A DNA stretch of 64,000 nucleotides from Prosthecobacter sp. SYSU 5D2 (GTDB taxonomy: Bacteria; Verrucomicrobiota; Verrucomicrobiia; Verrucomicrobiales; Verrucomicrobiaceae). The stretch covers positions 62,001 to 126,000 of the forward strand of contig NZ_JBBYXL010000004.1 in NCBI RefSeq assembly GCF_039655865.1, written 5' to 3'. Position 1 is the stretch's first letter; every line of letters begins with the position of its first letter. The position numbers and the translations under genes are program-made. Shown piece after piece: positions 28,531 through 37,922 of this stretch. The notes beneath the pieces are model-generated. The model saw nothing but the letters and a program-made list of their open reading frames with translations. It was not told the origin of the DNA and made no database searches.

Positions 28531-29574
28531 GTGCCTGCTACCTCAACGCTTCCCAGCCCTGATGTCGCCGCCTATGCGGACCTGCGTGATGACTTTCTGA
28601 AGTCACTTCGCTGCATGATCCTTTCCCGCATTCTTGAGGACAAGCTCGGCAGCCTTTACCGGGCCGGAGGGCGTATTGTGGGCGGAGTTTACCTGGGCCG
28701 CGGCCAGGAGGCCTTCAGCGCCGCCGCCGGGGGGAATCTGCGCTTTGGCAAGGACATCTACGGTCCCTTGATCCGGGACCAGGCAGGCCGCATCGCCTAC
28801 GGTGAACCGCTTCTGGACACCATGCGCACTTATCTGGGCGTCGTCACCGGGCCTATGCGCGGGCGCGATGGCAACATCCACCGGGGACGCCCCCGGGACG
28901 GATACATGGCCATGATTTCCCATCTGGGCAGCCTGCTTTCAGTCGTGGCGGGTGCGCTTTTTGCACGGCGTTTGCGAGGCCAGCTTGGGGATACGGTGGG
29001 TGCCACCAGCATTGGCGACGGCGGCACCTCCACCGGAGCCTTTCATGAAGGCCTGAACATGGCCGCTGTGGAAAAGCTGCCGCTCGTTGTCAGTGTTGCC
29101 AACAACCAGTTCGCCTATTCCACCCCCACCTCCCGGCAGTATGCCTGTGAGGACCTTGTGCACCGTGCCAAGGGCTATGGGGTCGAAGGCCACAGTGTGG
29201 ACGGCACGGATCTCCTCGCCTGCGTCGCCACCTTCCGCACCGCCTTTGCCCGTGCCCGTGCGGGTCATGGACCCCAGCTTGTCGTGGGGAAACTGCTCCG
29301 CCTCGGCGGTCATGGCGAGCATGACGACGCCTCCTACATCCCCGATTCCGCCCGCCATCAGCATGAGGCGCGCGACTGCATCGAAGTGGCCAAGGCCCAG
29401 GCCGTTGAGCTCGGCTGGGCGACCGATGCCGATTTCCTCGCCTGGGAGGAGGAAGCCCGCCGCGATGTGGATGCGGCCCAGGCCATTGCCAGCAAAGAAC
29501 CCACCCCCGATCCCTACCGGGAAACCTGGCACGCCCTGTCCACCAGTGCGCTTGTAGAAGGACAGCACGGATGA
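28531..29574 (+). CDS. 2-oxoacid dehydrogenase E1 alpha subunit
   Basis: A 347-residue protein starting with GTG. The thiamine-diphosphate motif GDGGTSTGAFHEGLNMAAVE and the following LPLVVSVANNQFAYSTPT identify the alpha chain of a branched-chain 2-oxoacid, pyruvate or acetoin dehydrogenase. It catalyses decarboxylation with the beta subunit. Its stop overlaps the beta start. No E2 or E3 gene is adjacent, so the substrate is undetermined. The 200-base upstream gap is divergent from the MauG gene. Confidence 0.9.
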   Translation: MPATSTLPSPDVAAYADLRDDFLKSLRCMILSRILEDKLGSLYRAGGRIVGGVYLGRGQEAFSAAAGGNLRFGKDIYGPLIRDQAGRIAYGEPLLDTMRTYLGVVTGPMRGRDGNIHRGRPRDGYMAMISHLGSLLSVVAGALFARRLRGQLGDTVGATSIGDGGTSTGAFHEGLNMAAVEKLPLVVSVANNQFAYSTPTSRQYACEDLVHRAKGYGVEGHSVDGTDLLACVATFRTAFARARAGHGPQLVVGKLLRLGGHGEHDDASYIPDSARHQHEARDCIEVAKAQAVELGWATDADFLAWEEEARRDVDAAQAIASKEPTPDPYRETWHALSTSALVEGQHG

Positions 29575-30533
29575 GCATCACCTATCTCGAAGCCATACGC
29601 GAGGCGCAGTATGAGGCGCTCCGCTCCGACCCCAGCGTCTTCCTTTACGGGCAGGACATCAGCACTTTCGGCGGCGCATTCAAAGCCACCAAAAACCTCA
29701 GCCGCGAATTTCCCGGCCGGGTTTTTGACGCTCCCATCAGCGAGGATGCCATGATCGGCATGGCCGTCGGTGCCGCCATTGAAGGCGCCCGCCCCATCAT
29801 TGAGATGCAGTTTGCCGACTTCTCCTCTGTCGGCTTCAACCAGATCGTCAACCAGGCTGCCACCCTCTACTGGCGCACCGGCACCCCCTGCCCCATCACC
29901 ATCCGCATGCCCTCCGGCGGCACGCCCGGCAGCGGCCCCTTCCACAGCCAGAGCATGGAGAGCATCTATGCCCACTACCCTGGCATTGTCATCCTCACCC
30001 CGGCCACGGTTGAAGATGCCTACTGGATGCTGCTGGAAAGCGTGAAGCTGAACGACCCGGTCATCTTCTGCGAGCACAAGTTCCTCTATTACCACCTCAA
30101 GGCCGAAGGCTTTGGGGAGGCCCTGCCCATTGGCAAAGCCCGCATTGCCCGGCCGGGCCGGGACGCCACCGTCGTCACCTACAGTGCCATGCTGCATGAG
30201 GCGCTGAAATCTGCCGAAGAGCTCCAGATGGACGGCTACCAGGTGGAGGTGGTGGACCTCCGCAGCGTCAAGCCCATGGATACGGACACGATTCTCGCCT
30301 CCGTCTCCCGCACCGGCCGCCTCCTGGCTGTGGGTGAGGCCTTTCCGTGGGGCGGTGTGACGGCTGAAATCATTGCCCGCGTCAGCAGCGAGGCCTTCCA
30401 CATGCTGGATGCGCCCCCCATGCGCCTCAACAGCAAGGACACACCCATCCCCTATCATCCCAATCTCTGGAAAAGCCACCGCCCGACGACCCACAGCATC
30501 ACCGCTGCGCTGCGCGACCTGCTGAGGTATTAG
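29571..30533 (+). CDS. 2-oxoacid dehydrogenase E1 beta subunit
   Basis: A 320-residue partner of the alpha chain, beginning at the overlapping ATG. The N-terminal YLEAIREAQYEALRSDPSVF and GQDISTFGGAFKATKNLSRE are typical. GAAIEGARPIIEMQFADFSS and PFHSQSMESIYAHYPGIVIL carry family residues of the transketolase-like fold. The C-terminal domain (DGYQVEVVDLRSVKPMDTDT) is the transketolase C domain. Together the two chains form the E1 heterotetramer. A short hairpin follows the stop. Confidence 0.92.
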   Translation: MSITYLEAIREAQYEALRSDPSVFLYGQDISTFGGAFKATKNLSREFPGRVFDAPISEDAMIGMAVGAAIEGARPIIEMQFADFSSVGFNQIVNQAATLYWRTGTPCPITIRMPSGGTPGSGPFHSQSMESIYAHYPGIVILTPATVEDAYWMLLESVKLNDPVIFCEHKFLYYHLKAEGFGEALPIGKARIARPGRDATVVTYSAMLHEALKSAEELQMDGYQVEVVDLRSVKPMDTDTILASVSRTGRLLAVGEAFPWGGVTAEIIARVSSEAFHMLDAPPMRLNSKDTPIPYHPNLWKSHRPTTHSITAALRDLLRY

Positions 30534-30536
30534 CAC

Positions 30537-30557
30537 ACCTCACGCTCCGAGTGAGGT
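30537..30557. repeat. Palindrome containing CTCCGAGTGA, after the E1 beta gene
   Basis: ACCTCAC pairs with GTGAGGT around a seven-base loop. The core CTCCGAGTGA recurs, inverted, in the palindrome at 37923-37939. No T-run follows, so termination is doubtful. Confidence 0.55.
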
Positions 30558-30751
30558 GATCCACGGCAAAACCTCTCCTGCCCAAACGCATCCATGACTC
30601 TTCATCATGTTATTTGACATTGTTTATTGATATCTCAACCCACCTCCCCATCCCCTCTGAAAGAAAAACACGTTTCATCACGAAAATATCACCCCCATAT
30701 TCTCCATCTCTCCCGCTCCCGCTTTTCCACGTCACTTTTGCACGCTTCACG

Positions 30752-33700
30752 ATGTTACGTCTCCTTTTCGCCTGCCTCCTCCTCGTCACCTGCACAGATC
30801 TCGGCAACGCCGCACCTGTCCCTCTTTTTGATGGAAAGACATTCAAAGGCTGGGAGGGTGAAACCACAAAAGTCTGGCGCATCGTGGACGGAACCATCGT
30901 CGGCGGCTCCCTCGAAGGGAACCCGCAGAATGAATTTCTGGCCACCAAGAAGCAGTATCGCAATTTTCACCTCAAGCTCGAATACAAGCTCACAGGCACC
31001 GAAGGCTTCGTGAACGGCGGCGTCCAGTTCCGCTCCCTCCGCATCACTGAGCCGCCCAATGAAATGATCGGCTACCAGGCCGATATCGGTGCCGGTTACA
31101 GCGGCTGCCTTTACGATGAATCCCGGCGCAAAAAGATGCTCGCCACCGCTGTCAAGGAGGTCATCGAAAAAGCCGAAAAGCCGGGCGAATGGAACACCTA
31201 TGAAATCATCGCCGAGGCCGAGCGCATCCGCCTCGTCGTCAATGGCGTGCGCACCGTGGACTACACCGAGCGTGGCGCGGACATCGCCATGAAAGGCCAC
31301 ATCGCCCTGCAGATTCACGGCAAGTGCAAGGCCGAGATCGCCTTCCGCAACATCGTCATCGAGGAGCTGCCAGACGCCATCGTCCCCGGTGAAAAAGAGG
31401 TCCTCAACCGCTTTGGCGACCCCGATGCCGCCCGCGCCGCTCCCGCTGCTTTTAAAGACGGCCAGTTCGAAGTCAGCGACCAGGAAATCATCGTCCTCAC
31501 AGGCCAGACAAACTTTGTCCGCGAGCAAAAGTCGGGAGAGCTCGAAGCCGTCCTCACCCACGCCCTCACCCAAAAAGCCCCACGCTTCCGCAGCATGGCC
31601 TGGGAGGGCGACACCGTCTATGAACAGTGGCGCGACCTCAACTTTGGCGACTGGAAAGCCCAGCTCCAGACCGCCGGTGCAGGTATGGTCATCGCCCAGT
31701 TTGGCCAGGTGGAATCCTTCGACGGCCAGGCCCGGCTGGCGGAGTTCCAGTCCTCTTATCATCGTTTGTTAGACCAGTTCAGCAGCGTCACCCCGCGCCT
31801 CGTCCTCATTGGCCCGATGCCCTTTGAACGCACGGAGGCTGAGCACGCTCCCGACCTCACCCTCCGCAACGACGATATCGCCCTCTATGCCAATGCCGTG
31901 CGCGACATCGCCAAGCAACGCGGAGCCATCTACGTGGACCTCTATACGCCTCTCTCCGAGCGCAATTCCACCCTGCCCCGCCTCACCGACAACGGCCTCC
32001 ATCTCAATGAAGAAGGCCTTCGCACCGTCGCCCGCCTCATCGCCAGCCAGCTCCGTCTCTCCATCAGCGAGGCCGATGACCTTACCGCCATCAAAGCCGC
32101 CATCGTCGAAAAAAACCGCCTCTGGTTCGACTGCTGGCGTCCCGCCAACTGGTCCTTCGTTTACGGCGACCGCGTGACCCAGATGTTCGGCAAACCCTCC
32201 GAAAACGCCCCTTCCCTGCGCGAAAGTTTCGAAAGCTACAAACCCCTCATCGCCGCCCAGGACGCCCACATTCTCGCCATCGCCAAAGGTACCGCAGGCA
32301 CTCCTGCGCGCATTTCCGAGAGGAGCGTGGGCACTCCTGCCCGCAATCAAAACCCAAGCGACGAAGTCGCCACTTCTCTTCCCCCTCCCCCCCTCACTCC
32401 CGCGCAGCAGCTCGCCGCCTTTACCGTCGCCGACGGCTACGAGATCAACCTCTTCGCCTCCGAAGACCTGGACGTCGCCAAGCCCACCCAGTTCTCCTGG
32501 GACGAGCGCGGCCGCCTTTACGTCGCTTGCTCCCCCACCTATCCCCACACCCTTCCCGGCATCCAGCCGAACGATTACATCCTCATCCTCGAAGACAGCA
32601 ATGGCGATGGCCAGGCCGACAAATCCACCCGCTTTGCCGAAGGCCTCACCATGGTCCAGGGCGTCGAGCCCGGCGATGGCGGCGTCTATGTCTGCGACTT
32701 CGACCAGATCCTCCACCTCAAGGATACCGATGGCGACGGCAAGGCCGATGTGAAGACCGTTCTCTACTCCGGCTTTGGCATTGGAGATACCCACCAGCTT
32801 GTCAATTCCATCTGCCATGGCCCCGATGGTAGTCTCTGGTTCACCCAGGGTCTGCATGCCTATTCCCGCGTCGAGACCGCCCATGGGCTGGCCATTCTGG
32901 AGAAGGCCGGAGTCTGGCGGTATAACAAGCGCACCCAGAAAATGCACGCCTTTTTCAATGGCGGCAAAGCCGGGCATAACTGCTGGGGCGTGGCCTTTGA
33001 TGACTACAACCAGGTCTTCCACAAAAGCGGTGACCGCCCCGCCGGATACTTCAGCACCCCCGGCCTCATCGCCATGAAGGACCCGGACGAATACCATCCC
33101 ACCGGCATGCTGTTTGATACCAGCCCGAAGACCAACTCCATCGAGATCATCGGCACCCGCGCCCTCCCGGATGACATCCAGGGCACCGCCCTCATTGGCG
33201 GCTACTTCGGCGGCGTGGTCGAGCTGCACCGTTTTGAGGACGAAGGCTCCGGGTACAAAACCACCCAGCTTCCCCGCCTCGTCACCTCCTCGGATCCCTC
33301 CTTCCGCCCCGTGGATGTCAGCGTCGGCCCGGACGGTGCCATGTATCTTTGCGACTGGTTCAATCCCGTCATCGGCCACTATCAGGCCAGCTATGCCGAC
33401 CCGCGCCGCGATCGCAGCCATGGCCGCATCTGGCGCATCACCGCCAAAGGCCGCGCCCCAGTCAAACAGCCCGCCCTGGCCGAAATGAAACCCGCCGAGC
33501 TCCTCGCCCAAATGGCCTCCCCCGAGCGCTGGACCCGCTACCAGGCCAAGCGCCTGCTCTTCGACGGCCTAACAAAAGACGTAATCTCTGCCGCCGATGA
33601 ATTCATCACCCAGACCCAGGACGAGCACCAGCTCATGGAAGTCTGCGGCGTGTATGAAGCCCACGAAGCCGTCAACGAAGCTCTCCTCGACCGCTTGCTG

Positions 33701-34420
33701 ACTGCCAAAGACGCCCGCATCCGTGCCTACGGCGCGCGTGTCACCGGTGCCTGGGCTGACCGTCTTCCCGATGCCCTCGTCAAGCTCGCCCGTGCCGCCC
33801 ATGATGACCATCCGCGTGTGCGCCTGGAAGCCGTCGTCGCCACCGCCCGCATCCCCCAGCCGGAGGCCGTCGAAGTCGCCACCCAGGTGCTCGATCATCC
33901 TATGGACAAGTTCCTGGACTACGCCCTCCGCCAGGCCGTCCGCGCCTTGCAGCCCCAGTGGCAGCCGGTCCTGGCCAGCCTCACCTTTCACAAACAACCT
34001 GCCCAGGCCGAGTATGTGAAGAAGATCGCCAACGCCGCCCCCGTTGTCGCCCATCCGGGCAAGGCCGTTTATGACGCCCTCTGCCTCAACTGCCACCAGC
34101 CCGAAGGCAAGGGCCTGCCTGGGATCTATCCGAGCATCGCAGGCACCGACTGGGCCACCGGCGATCCTTCCCGCCTCATCAAAATCATCCTTCACGGCCT
34201 CAGCGGCCCCATCCAGGTGGACGGCCAGGAATTCAAACAAATGGCCCCCCTCCCCATGCCCCCCATGGGCCTGGATGACCAGCAAATGGCCGACGTGCTG
34301 ACCTATGTACGGTCCAACTTCGGCAATCAAGCGACGCCAGTGAGTCCTGACCAGGTCAAGCAAGTCCGCGCTGCCAACGCCGACCGCACCACCTTCTGGA
34401 CGCAGGAGGAATTGAAATAG
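30752..34420 (+). CDS. DUF1080 - SGNH-like - PVC dehydrogenase - HEAT - cytochrome c fusion
   Basis: From the ATG at 30752 the protein has 1222 residues. A signal peptide (LRLLFACLLLVTCTDLGNA) leads to a DUF1080/3-keto-disaccharide-hydrolase-like domain, residues 22-207. An SGNH-like domain follows near 240-435 with D-N-G-L-H at its end, but the usual G-D-S nucleophile position reads T-G-Q. A Pro-rich linker (513-546) is built from palindromic repeat DNA. Residues 548-960 form the PVC-type glucose/sorbosone-dehydrogenase-like propeller. HEAT-like repeats then run to about 1090. A cytochrome c with CLNCH at 1111-1115 closes it. A periplasmic sugar-oxidising role is likely. Confidence 0.88.
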   Translation: MLRLLFACLLLVTCTDLGNAAPVPLFDGKTFKGWEGETTKVWRIVDGTIVGGSLEGNPQNEFLATKKQYRNFHLKLEYKLTGTEGFVNGGVQFRSLRITEPPNEMIGYQADIGAGYSGCLYDESRRKKMLATAVKEVIEKAEKPGEWNTYEIIAEAERIRLVVNGVRTVDYTERGADIAMKGHIALQIHGKCKAEIAFRNIVIEELPDAIVPGEKEVLNRFGDPDAARAAPAAFKDGQFEVSDQEIIVLTGQTNFVREQKSGELEAVLTHALTQKAPRFRSMAWEGDTVYEQWRDLNFGDWKAQLQTAGAGMVIAQFGQVESFDGQARLAEFQSSYHRLLDQFSSVTPRLVLIGPMPFERTEAEHAPDLTLRNDDIALYANAVRDIAKQRGAIYVDLYTPLSERNSTLPRLTDNGLHLNEEGLRTVARLIASQLRLSISEADDLTAIKAAIVEKNRLWFDCWRPANWSFVYGDRVTQMFGKPSENAPSLRESFESYKPLIAAQDAHILAIAKGTAGTPARISERSVGTPARNQNPSDEVATSLPPPPLTPAQQLAAFTVADGYEINLFASEDLDVAKPTQFSWDERGRLYVACSPTYPHTLPGIQPNDYILILEDSNGDGQADKSTRFAEGLTMVQGVEPGDGGVYVCDFDQILHLKDTDGDGKADVKTVLYSGFGIGDTHQLVNSICHGPDGSLWFTQGLHAYSRVETAHGLAILEKAGVWRYNKRTQKMHAFFNGGKAGHNCWGVAFDDYNQVFHKSGDRPAGYFSTPGLIAMKDPDEYHPTGMLFDTSPKTNSIEIIGTRALPDDIQGTALIGGYFGGVVELHRFEDEGSGYKTTQLPRLVTSSDPSFRPVDVSVGPDGAMYLCDWFNPVIGHYQASYADPRRDRSHGRIWRITAKGRAPVKQPALAEMKPAELLAQMASPERWTRYQAKRLLFDGLTKDVISAADEFITQTQDEHQLMEVCGVYEAHEAVNEALLDRLLTAKDARIRAYGARVTGAWADRLPDALVKLARAAHDDHPRVRLEAVVATARIPQPEAVEVATQVLDHPMDKFLDYALRQAVRALQPQWQPVLASLTFHKQPAQAEYVKKIANAAPVVAHPGKAVYDALCLNCHQPEGKGLPGIYPSIAGTDWATGDPSRLIKIILHGLSGPIQVDGQEFKQMAPLPMPPMGLDDQQMADVLTYVRSNFGNQATPVSPDQVKQVRAANADRTTFWTQEELK
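32294..32370 (+). repeat. Palindromic repeat cluster translated inside a protein linker
   Basis: Three short hairpins lie in a row: GCAGG/CCTGC (32294-32307), GGGCA/TGCCC (32329-32342) and GCGAC/GTCGC (32358-32370). The segment GGCACTCCTGC occurs twice. It is read in frame as a Pro/Ser/Ala linker between two domains. Confidence 0.65.
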
Positions 34421-34423
34421 AAT

Positions 34424-34885
34424 TCAAGGCAGTGCGATGGGTCGCGCATTCACCCCTGGCAGCAGCAGCAATGCATCCGACAATGGCGATGACGGATCCA
34501 TCGGAAGCTCTGGTTCCGGAGCCGTCATTCGCTCCAGCCGGACATTCGTATTCATCCGGCGCGGCTGCGGTTTGAGGGCCTTTTTCGCCTGCTCACTCCA
34601 CACCGTCACCCGCTCATCCACGGTCTCCCAGGGGACCGAGAAAGAGGAAAACGCCACTGCCAGCAAGGCCAGCCAAAAGGTGGGCACATTGAGGCTGGAG
34701 CGGCGGCTGGTCTGCTCCAGCTGCTTGAGCCTCTGCGTCATCTCCTCCAGCTTGCGCAGCGTCTCCGCATGCTGCCTGTCTGCCAGTTTTTCAGCCGTTT
34801 CACGCTCCACCTCCGGTGCAGGCAAGTGCCTGGATGCCGGGTCTTTGCCAGTGGCATCAGGGGTCAGGGTTGGGTCGGCATTCAT
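34424..34885 (-). CDS. Membrane protein with N-terminal coiled coil
   Basis: A 153-residue protein. Residues 25-62 are charged and helical (ETAEKLADRQHAETLRKLEE), giving a coiled coil. One membrane segment follows (FWLALLAVAFSSFSV, about 69-83). The C-terminal part is Pro-rich and Lys/Arg-rich. I see no known family. It converges with the fusion cytochrome, only three bases separating the two stops. Confidence 0.65.
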   Translation of the reverse strand: MNADPTLTPDATGKDPASRHLPAPEVERETAEKLADRQHAETLRKLEEMTQRLKQLEQTSRRSSLNVPTFWLALLAVAFSSFSVPWETVDERVTVWSEQAKKALKPQPRRMNTNVRLERMTAPEPELPMDPSSPLSDALLLLPGVNARPIALP

Positions 34886-35207
34886 CGCACACAGGCTGGG
34901 TCAGGTTGAACAATCTTTGCTTTCCGGCTGGGGGATGCCGGTTAGGCTGGAGCCCTGTTGAATCAGGCGCTCTTATGAAAGCAACGCGGCGCAAATGGCA
35001 CCGGATTGGAAAAAGAAAAGATTCTTAAATTCGAACGTCTTGATGCCTTTTTCTGACGCGATTGCGAAGTATCGTGAGTGCGGGAGGATATGGAGGTATG
35101 GGCGTGGAAGACTCCTCGCTCGCCTTTCAGAATGGCGAGTAGCGTTCGCTCCGCTCAGCATACTCGCGCTCCGTGCGGCGGGCCTCTTTCGACCTCGCAC
35201 CTCAGCA
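34886..35207. other. Intergenic region with possible inverted repeats
   Basis: These 322 bases separate the coiled-coil gene from the purB stop. They hold a weak inverted pair GCGAGTA (35135-35141)/TACTCGC (35161-35167) and a GC-rich tract with several short repeats of CGCTCCG. I see no credible ORF or RNA gene. Confidence 0.4.
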
Positions 35208-36635
35208 TCACAGAATGCTGCCGGGCTCATAGGCGGCGGCCTCAGGATGCTGCGCGGTGAGCTGACCCACGCGGGAGACGAAGTGATCCACCTGCTCAGG
35301 AGCATCACCGGAGTTGGCTTTGCCGTGGGCGACGACGGCGTCCAGGGCATCGGCCTTGAGGCCGAGGCGGTCATCGGCGGCGAGGCGGGCGAGGAGGTCG
35401 TTGTGGGTGACTTTGCCGGTGCGCATGTCGCGGGCGACGGCGACGGCGTGTTCTTTGATGGCCTCATGGGCGGCTTCACGGCCGGCACCGGCTTTGACGG
35501 CTTCCATGAGCACAGTGGTGGTGAGCAGGAAGGGCAGGTAGCGCATGAGCTCCTGCTCGACGACGGCCTCAAAGACTTCCATCTGATTGAGCACGGTGAG
35601 CAGGGTTTCCAGCAAGCCGTCCATGGCCAGGAAGGCATCCGGCAGCATGACGCGACGGACGACGGAGCAGGAGACATCGCCTTCATTCCACTGGTCGCCA
35701 GCGAGACCGGCGGCCATGGCGAGGTAACCTTTGAGGATGACGTGGAAGCCGTTGATGCGCTCGCAGGAGCGGCTGTTCATCTTGTGCGGCATGGCGGAGC
35801 TGCCCACCTGGCCTTTGGCGAAACCTTCGCTGGCCAGCTCGTGGCCGGCCATGAGGCGCAGGGTCTTGGCGAAGCTGCCCGCACCGCTGGCCACATGGGT
35901 GAGGGTGGAGACAACCTGGAGGTCCAGGCTGCGCGGATACACCTGGCCCACGGCATCCAAAGAAGCGCTGATGCCGAGGTGATGCAGGATGCGGTCCTCC
36001 AAAGCGCGGGCCTTGGAGGCATCGCCATTGAACAGGGTGATCTGGTCCAGGCGGGTGCCGACAGCGCCCTTCAGCCCACGCGCCGGATAACTGGCGATGA
36101 GGGCGTTTAGCGCCTCCACGCCGATGAGCATTTCCTCACCAAACATGGCGATGCGCTTGCCCAGCGTGGTGACCTGCGCGGCGACGTTGTGCGTGCGGGC
36201 GGTCATCGGGATGTCGCGGCACTGGGCGGCGCGTTTGGCGAAGCCGGACAGCGCTGCGATGCTCTTTTTGCGGACTTCCAACAGCGCGCGGAAGACCTGG
36301 AGCTGCTCGACGTTTTCCGTGAGGTCGCGGCTGGTCATGCCCTTGTGGATGTGCTCATGCCCGGCCAGGTCGCAGAACTCCTCGATGCGGGCTTTGACAT
36401 CGTGACGGGTCACGCGCTCGCGCTCCATGATGGAGGTGAGGTTGACCTGGTCCTTCACCTTTTCGTAGCTTTCGATGACGCCATCCGGCACCGGGATGCC
36501 GAGGTCGCGCTGGCCCTTGAGAACGGCGATCCAGTAATCCCGCTCCAGCTTCACTTTCCCCTCGCCCGACCAGAGGGCGCGCATGGCGGGAGTGGCGTAA
36601 CGTTCGGCAAGGACATTGGAAATGGCATCAGTCAT
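35208..36635 (-). CDS. purB: Adenylosuccinate lyase
   Basis: The 475-residue protein catalyses two steps of purine synthesis, releasing fumarate from SAICAR and adenylosuccinate. Signatures include HEHIHKGMTSRDLTEN, the loop MTARTHN with the general-acid His, and GSSAMPHKMNSRSCERI, the fumarase/lyase signature. The length is as expected for the longer, eukaryote-like clade of the family. It is transcribed alone; the neighbours are unrelated. Confidence 0.94.
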   Translation of the reverse strand: MTDAISNVLAERYATPAMRALWSGEGKVKLERDYWIAVLKGQRDLGIPVPDGVIESYEKVKDQVNLTSIMERERVTRHDVKARIEEFCDLAGHEHIHKGMTSRDLTENVEQLQVFRALLEVRKKSIAALSGFAKRAAQCRDIPMTARTHNVAAQVTTLGKRIAMFGEEMLIGVEALNALIASYPARGLKGAVGTRLDQITLFNGDASKARALEDRILHHLGISASLDAVGQVYPRSLDLQVVSTLTHVASGAGSFAKTLRLMAGHELASEGFAKGQVGSSAMPHKMNSRSCERINGFHVILKGYLAMAAGLAGDQWNEGDVSCSVVRRVMLPDAFLAMDGLLETLLTVLNQMEVFEAVVEQELMRYLPFLLTTTVLMEAVKAGAGREAAHEAIKEHAVAVARDMRTGKVTHNDLLARLAADDRLGLKADALDAVVAHGKANSGDAPEQVDHFVSRVGQLTAQHPEAAAYEPGSIL

Positions 36636-36709
36636 GGGCCGCCCATCTTGCCGGGGAGAAGCGGCGAGTCAAGGAGGGCTGAGGAGAGAGGAACGGACAA
36701 ATCCAGGCA

Positions 36710-37225
36710 TCAAAACTCGCCTTCCCACTCCATGGAACTGTTTTCAAAGGTATTTAACATCCCAAAAAGAGCTTGGTCATTAAACCGGAATGAATATGAC
36801 TGCCCGTCTGACTGGTAGCTTTCAGCACTCATCATTCGTGGAAGTGAAGGAGGATTCGGGAGTTCTTTGAGATCACGCGGATAGGTACCATGCTTCGTCC
36901 GATATTCCTCAAGCAGCGGGCTCAACCGGTCAGGAAAGGCCATGGCGTCATCTCTGGCCAGACGGAAAATTTGGCGGTTTACCGGAACCAGCACCACAGA
37001 GAAAGCGAAGGCAATCAGCAGCGCATGTAAAACAGGCATCACCCATTCAACGGTTCGCCCGCGCCGCCAGCCTAACCACAAACAGATAAAGGCGAAAACA
37101 AGCACCGGCAGGAGCAGTGCGCCCAGTAACACTATGGTCATAAAAAGTGGAAAAGGGGGGATAAACCACGCCAGGATGGCAAAAAGGCTGAGCAACAGCG
37201 CGATCCAGAACAGGCGGGTTTTCAT
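36710..37225 (-). CDS. Membrane protein of unknown function
   Basis: From the ATG at 37225 the protein has 171 residues. Three hydrophobic segments are visible: LFWIALLLSLFAILAWF, FMTIVLLGALLLPVLVFAFI and VMPVLHALLIAFAFSVVLV. After the third comes a soluble tail (LSPLLEEYRTKHGTYPRDLK) resembling the end of type IV pilin-like or secretion proteins, though no pilin motif is present. No function is assigned. It is 18 bases downstream of the zf-TFIIB-like gene on the same strand. Confidence 0.65.
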   Translation of the reverse strand: MKTRLFWIALLLSLFAILAWFIPPFPLFMTIVLLGALLLPVLVFAFICLWLGWRRGRTVEWVMPVLHALLIAFAFSVVLVPVNRQIFRLARDDAMAFPDRLSPLLEEYRTKHGTYPRDLKELPNPPSLPRMMSAESYQSDGQSYSFRFNDQALFGMLNTFENSSMEWEGEF

Positions 37226-37243
37226 CGTCAAGGAGACCTGGGC

Positions 37244-37810
37244 TTATTCAGGAAGCGGCTCATGTTTCAGTGGAGAATTGAGCAGGGCGAGGGCGGCGGC
37301 GCGTTCGGGATGGTGGGCAAGTTCCTGGTGGAGGGCCTCAAGCCGGGCATGCAGGTCTGGGCCGAGGCGCTGGATGAGCTGGAGGCGATGGGTTTCATCG
37401 CGGGCCTGGTCACGGACGGCTTTCTGCCAGGGCGCGCCAAAGATGAGGTGCAGGGTGTGGTGGAGATTTTCGGCTTTCAGTGCCTCCCATTCTCCGCCAT
37501 CCAGCCAGATGCTGCCGGTGGTGGAGCGGTCAATGCGAAAGGCATGACCGTGGCCCACGCGGTAGCGGGTCAGGACGGTGCCGGAATCTGGACAGAGTTT
37601 CACCGCATCGTCGTATTCGCTGACCGGATGGTTTTCCTCGTCGAGAGCGGGGGTGCTGGCGGGGGGTGTATCCTTCCGGGTGCTGTGCCATTTCCAATAG
37701 TGTTCCGCGCGAATCCAGTGGCCCCCGGATTCGGGGCAGCGGTAGGCGATGAGGCCTTGCTCCAGTTCAATCCGCTCCAGGCGGGGGTGATGGCCAACGG
37801 GACTTCTCAT
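37244..37810 (-). CDS. zf-TFIIB-like protein with degraded zinc ligands
   Basis: A 188-residue cytosolic protein. Two ribbon-like segments are present: AYRCPESGGHWIR and KLCPDSGTVLTR followed by GSIWLDGGEWEALK, which is the zf-TFIIB ending. In each the second Cys of the usual Cys-Pro-x-Cys is Ser, and the last Cys pair is also replaced. Zinc binding is therefore doubtful. The C-terminal 80 residues are helical. The family assignment rests on the G-x-W-L-D-G-G-E signature. Confidence 0.65.
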   Translation of the reverse strand: MRSPVGHHPRLERIELEQGLIAYRCPESGGHWIRAEHYWKWHSTRKDTPPASTPALDEENHPVSEYDDAVKLCPDSGTVLTRYRVGHGHAFRIDRSTTGSIWLDGGEWEALKAENLHHTLHLIFGAPWQKAVRDQARDETHRLQLIQRLGPDLHARLEALHQELAHHPERAAALALLNSPLKHEPLPE

Positions 37811-37865
37811 CCCCGTTATTTAAATGATCTGTGGTTGGGGAGAAAGGAGAAAGGCGAGCTTTTAT

Positions 37866-37892
37866 CACTCCCCCGGAACTTCCGGGGGAGTG
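37866..37892. repeat. Perfect palindrome, 13-bp arms
   Basis: CACTCCCCCGGAA pairs with TTCCGGGGGAGTG around a single central base. It lies between the zf-TFIIB-like gene start and the next gene's 3' end. Confidence 0.6.
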
Positions 37893-37922
37893 AAGCGACA
37901 TTTACTGTCGGACTCCAAACCC

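Noticed and set aside
30614-30751. Longer N terminus of the fusion cytochrome
   Set aside because: The ATG at 30752 gives a standard signal peptide; the extension is AT-rich non-coding-like sequence.
31769-33511. 580-codon minus-strand frame in the fusion cytochrome
   Set aside because: Antisense shadow of conserved domains.
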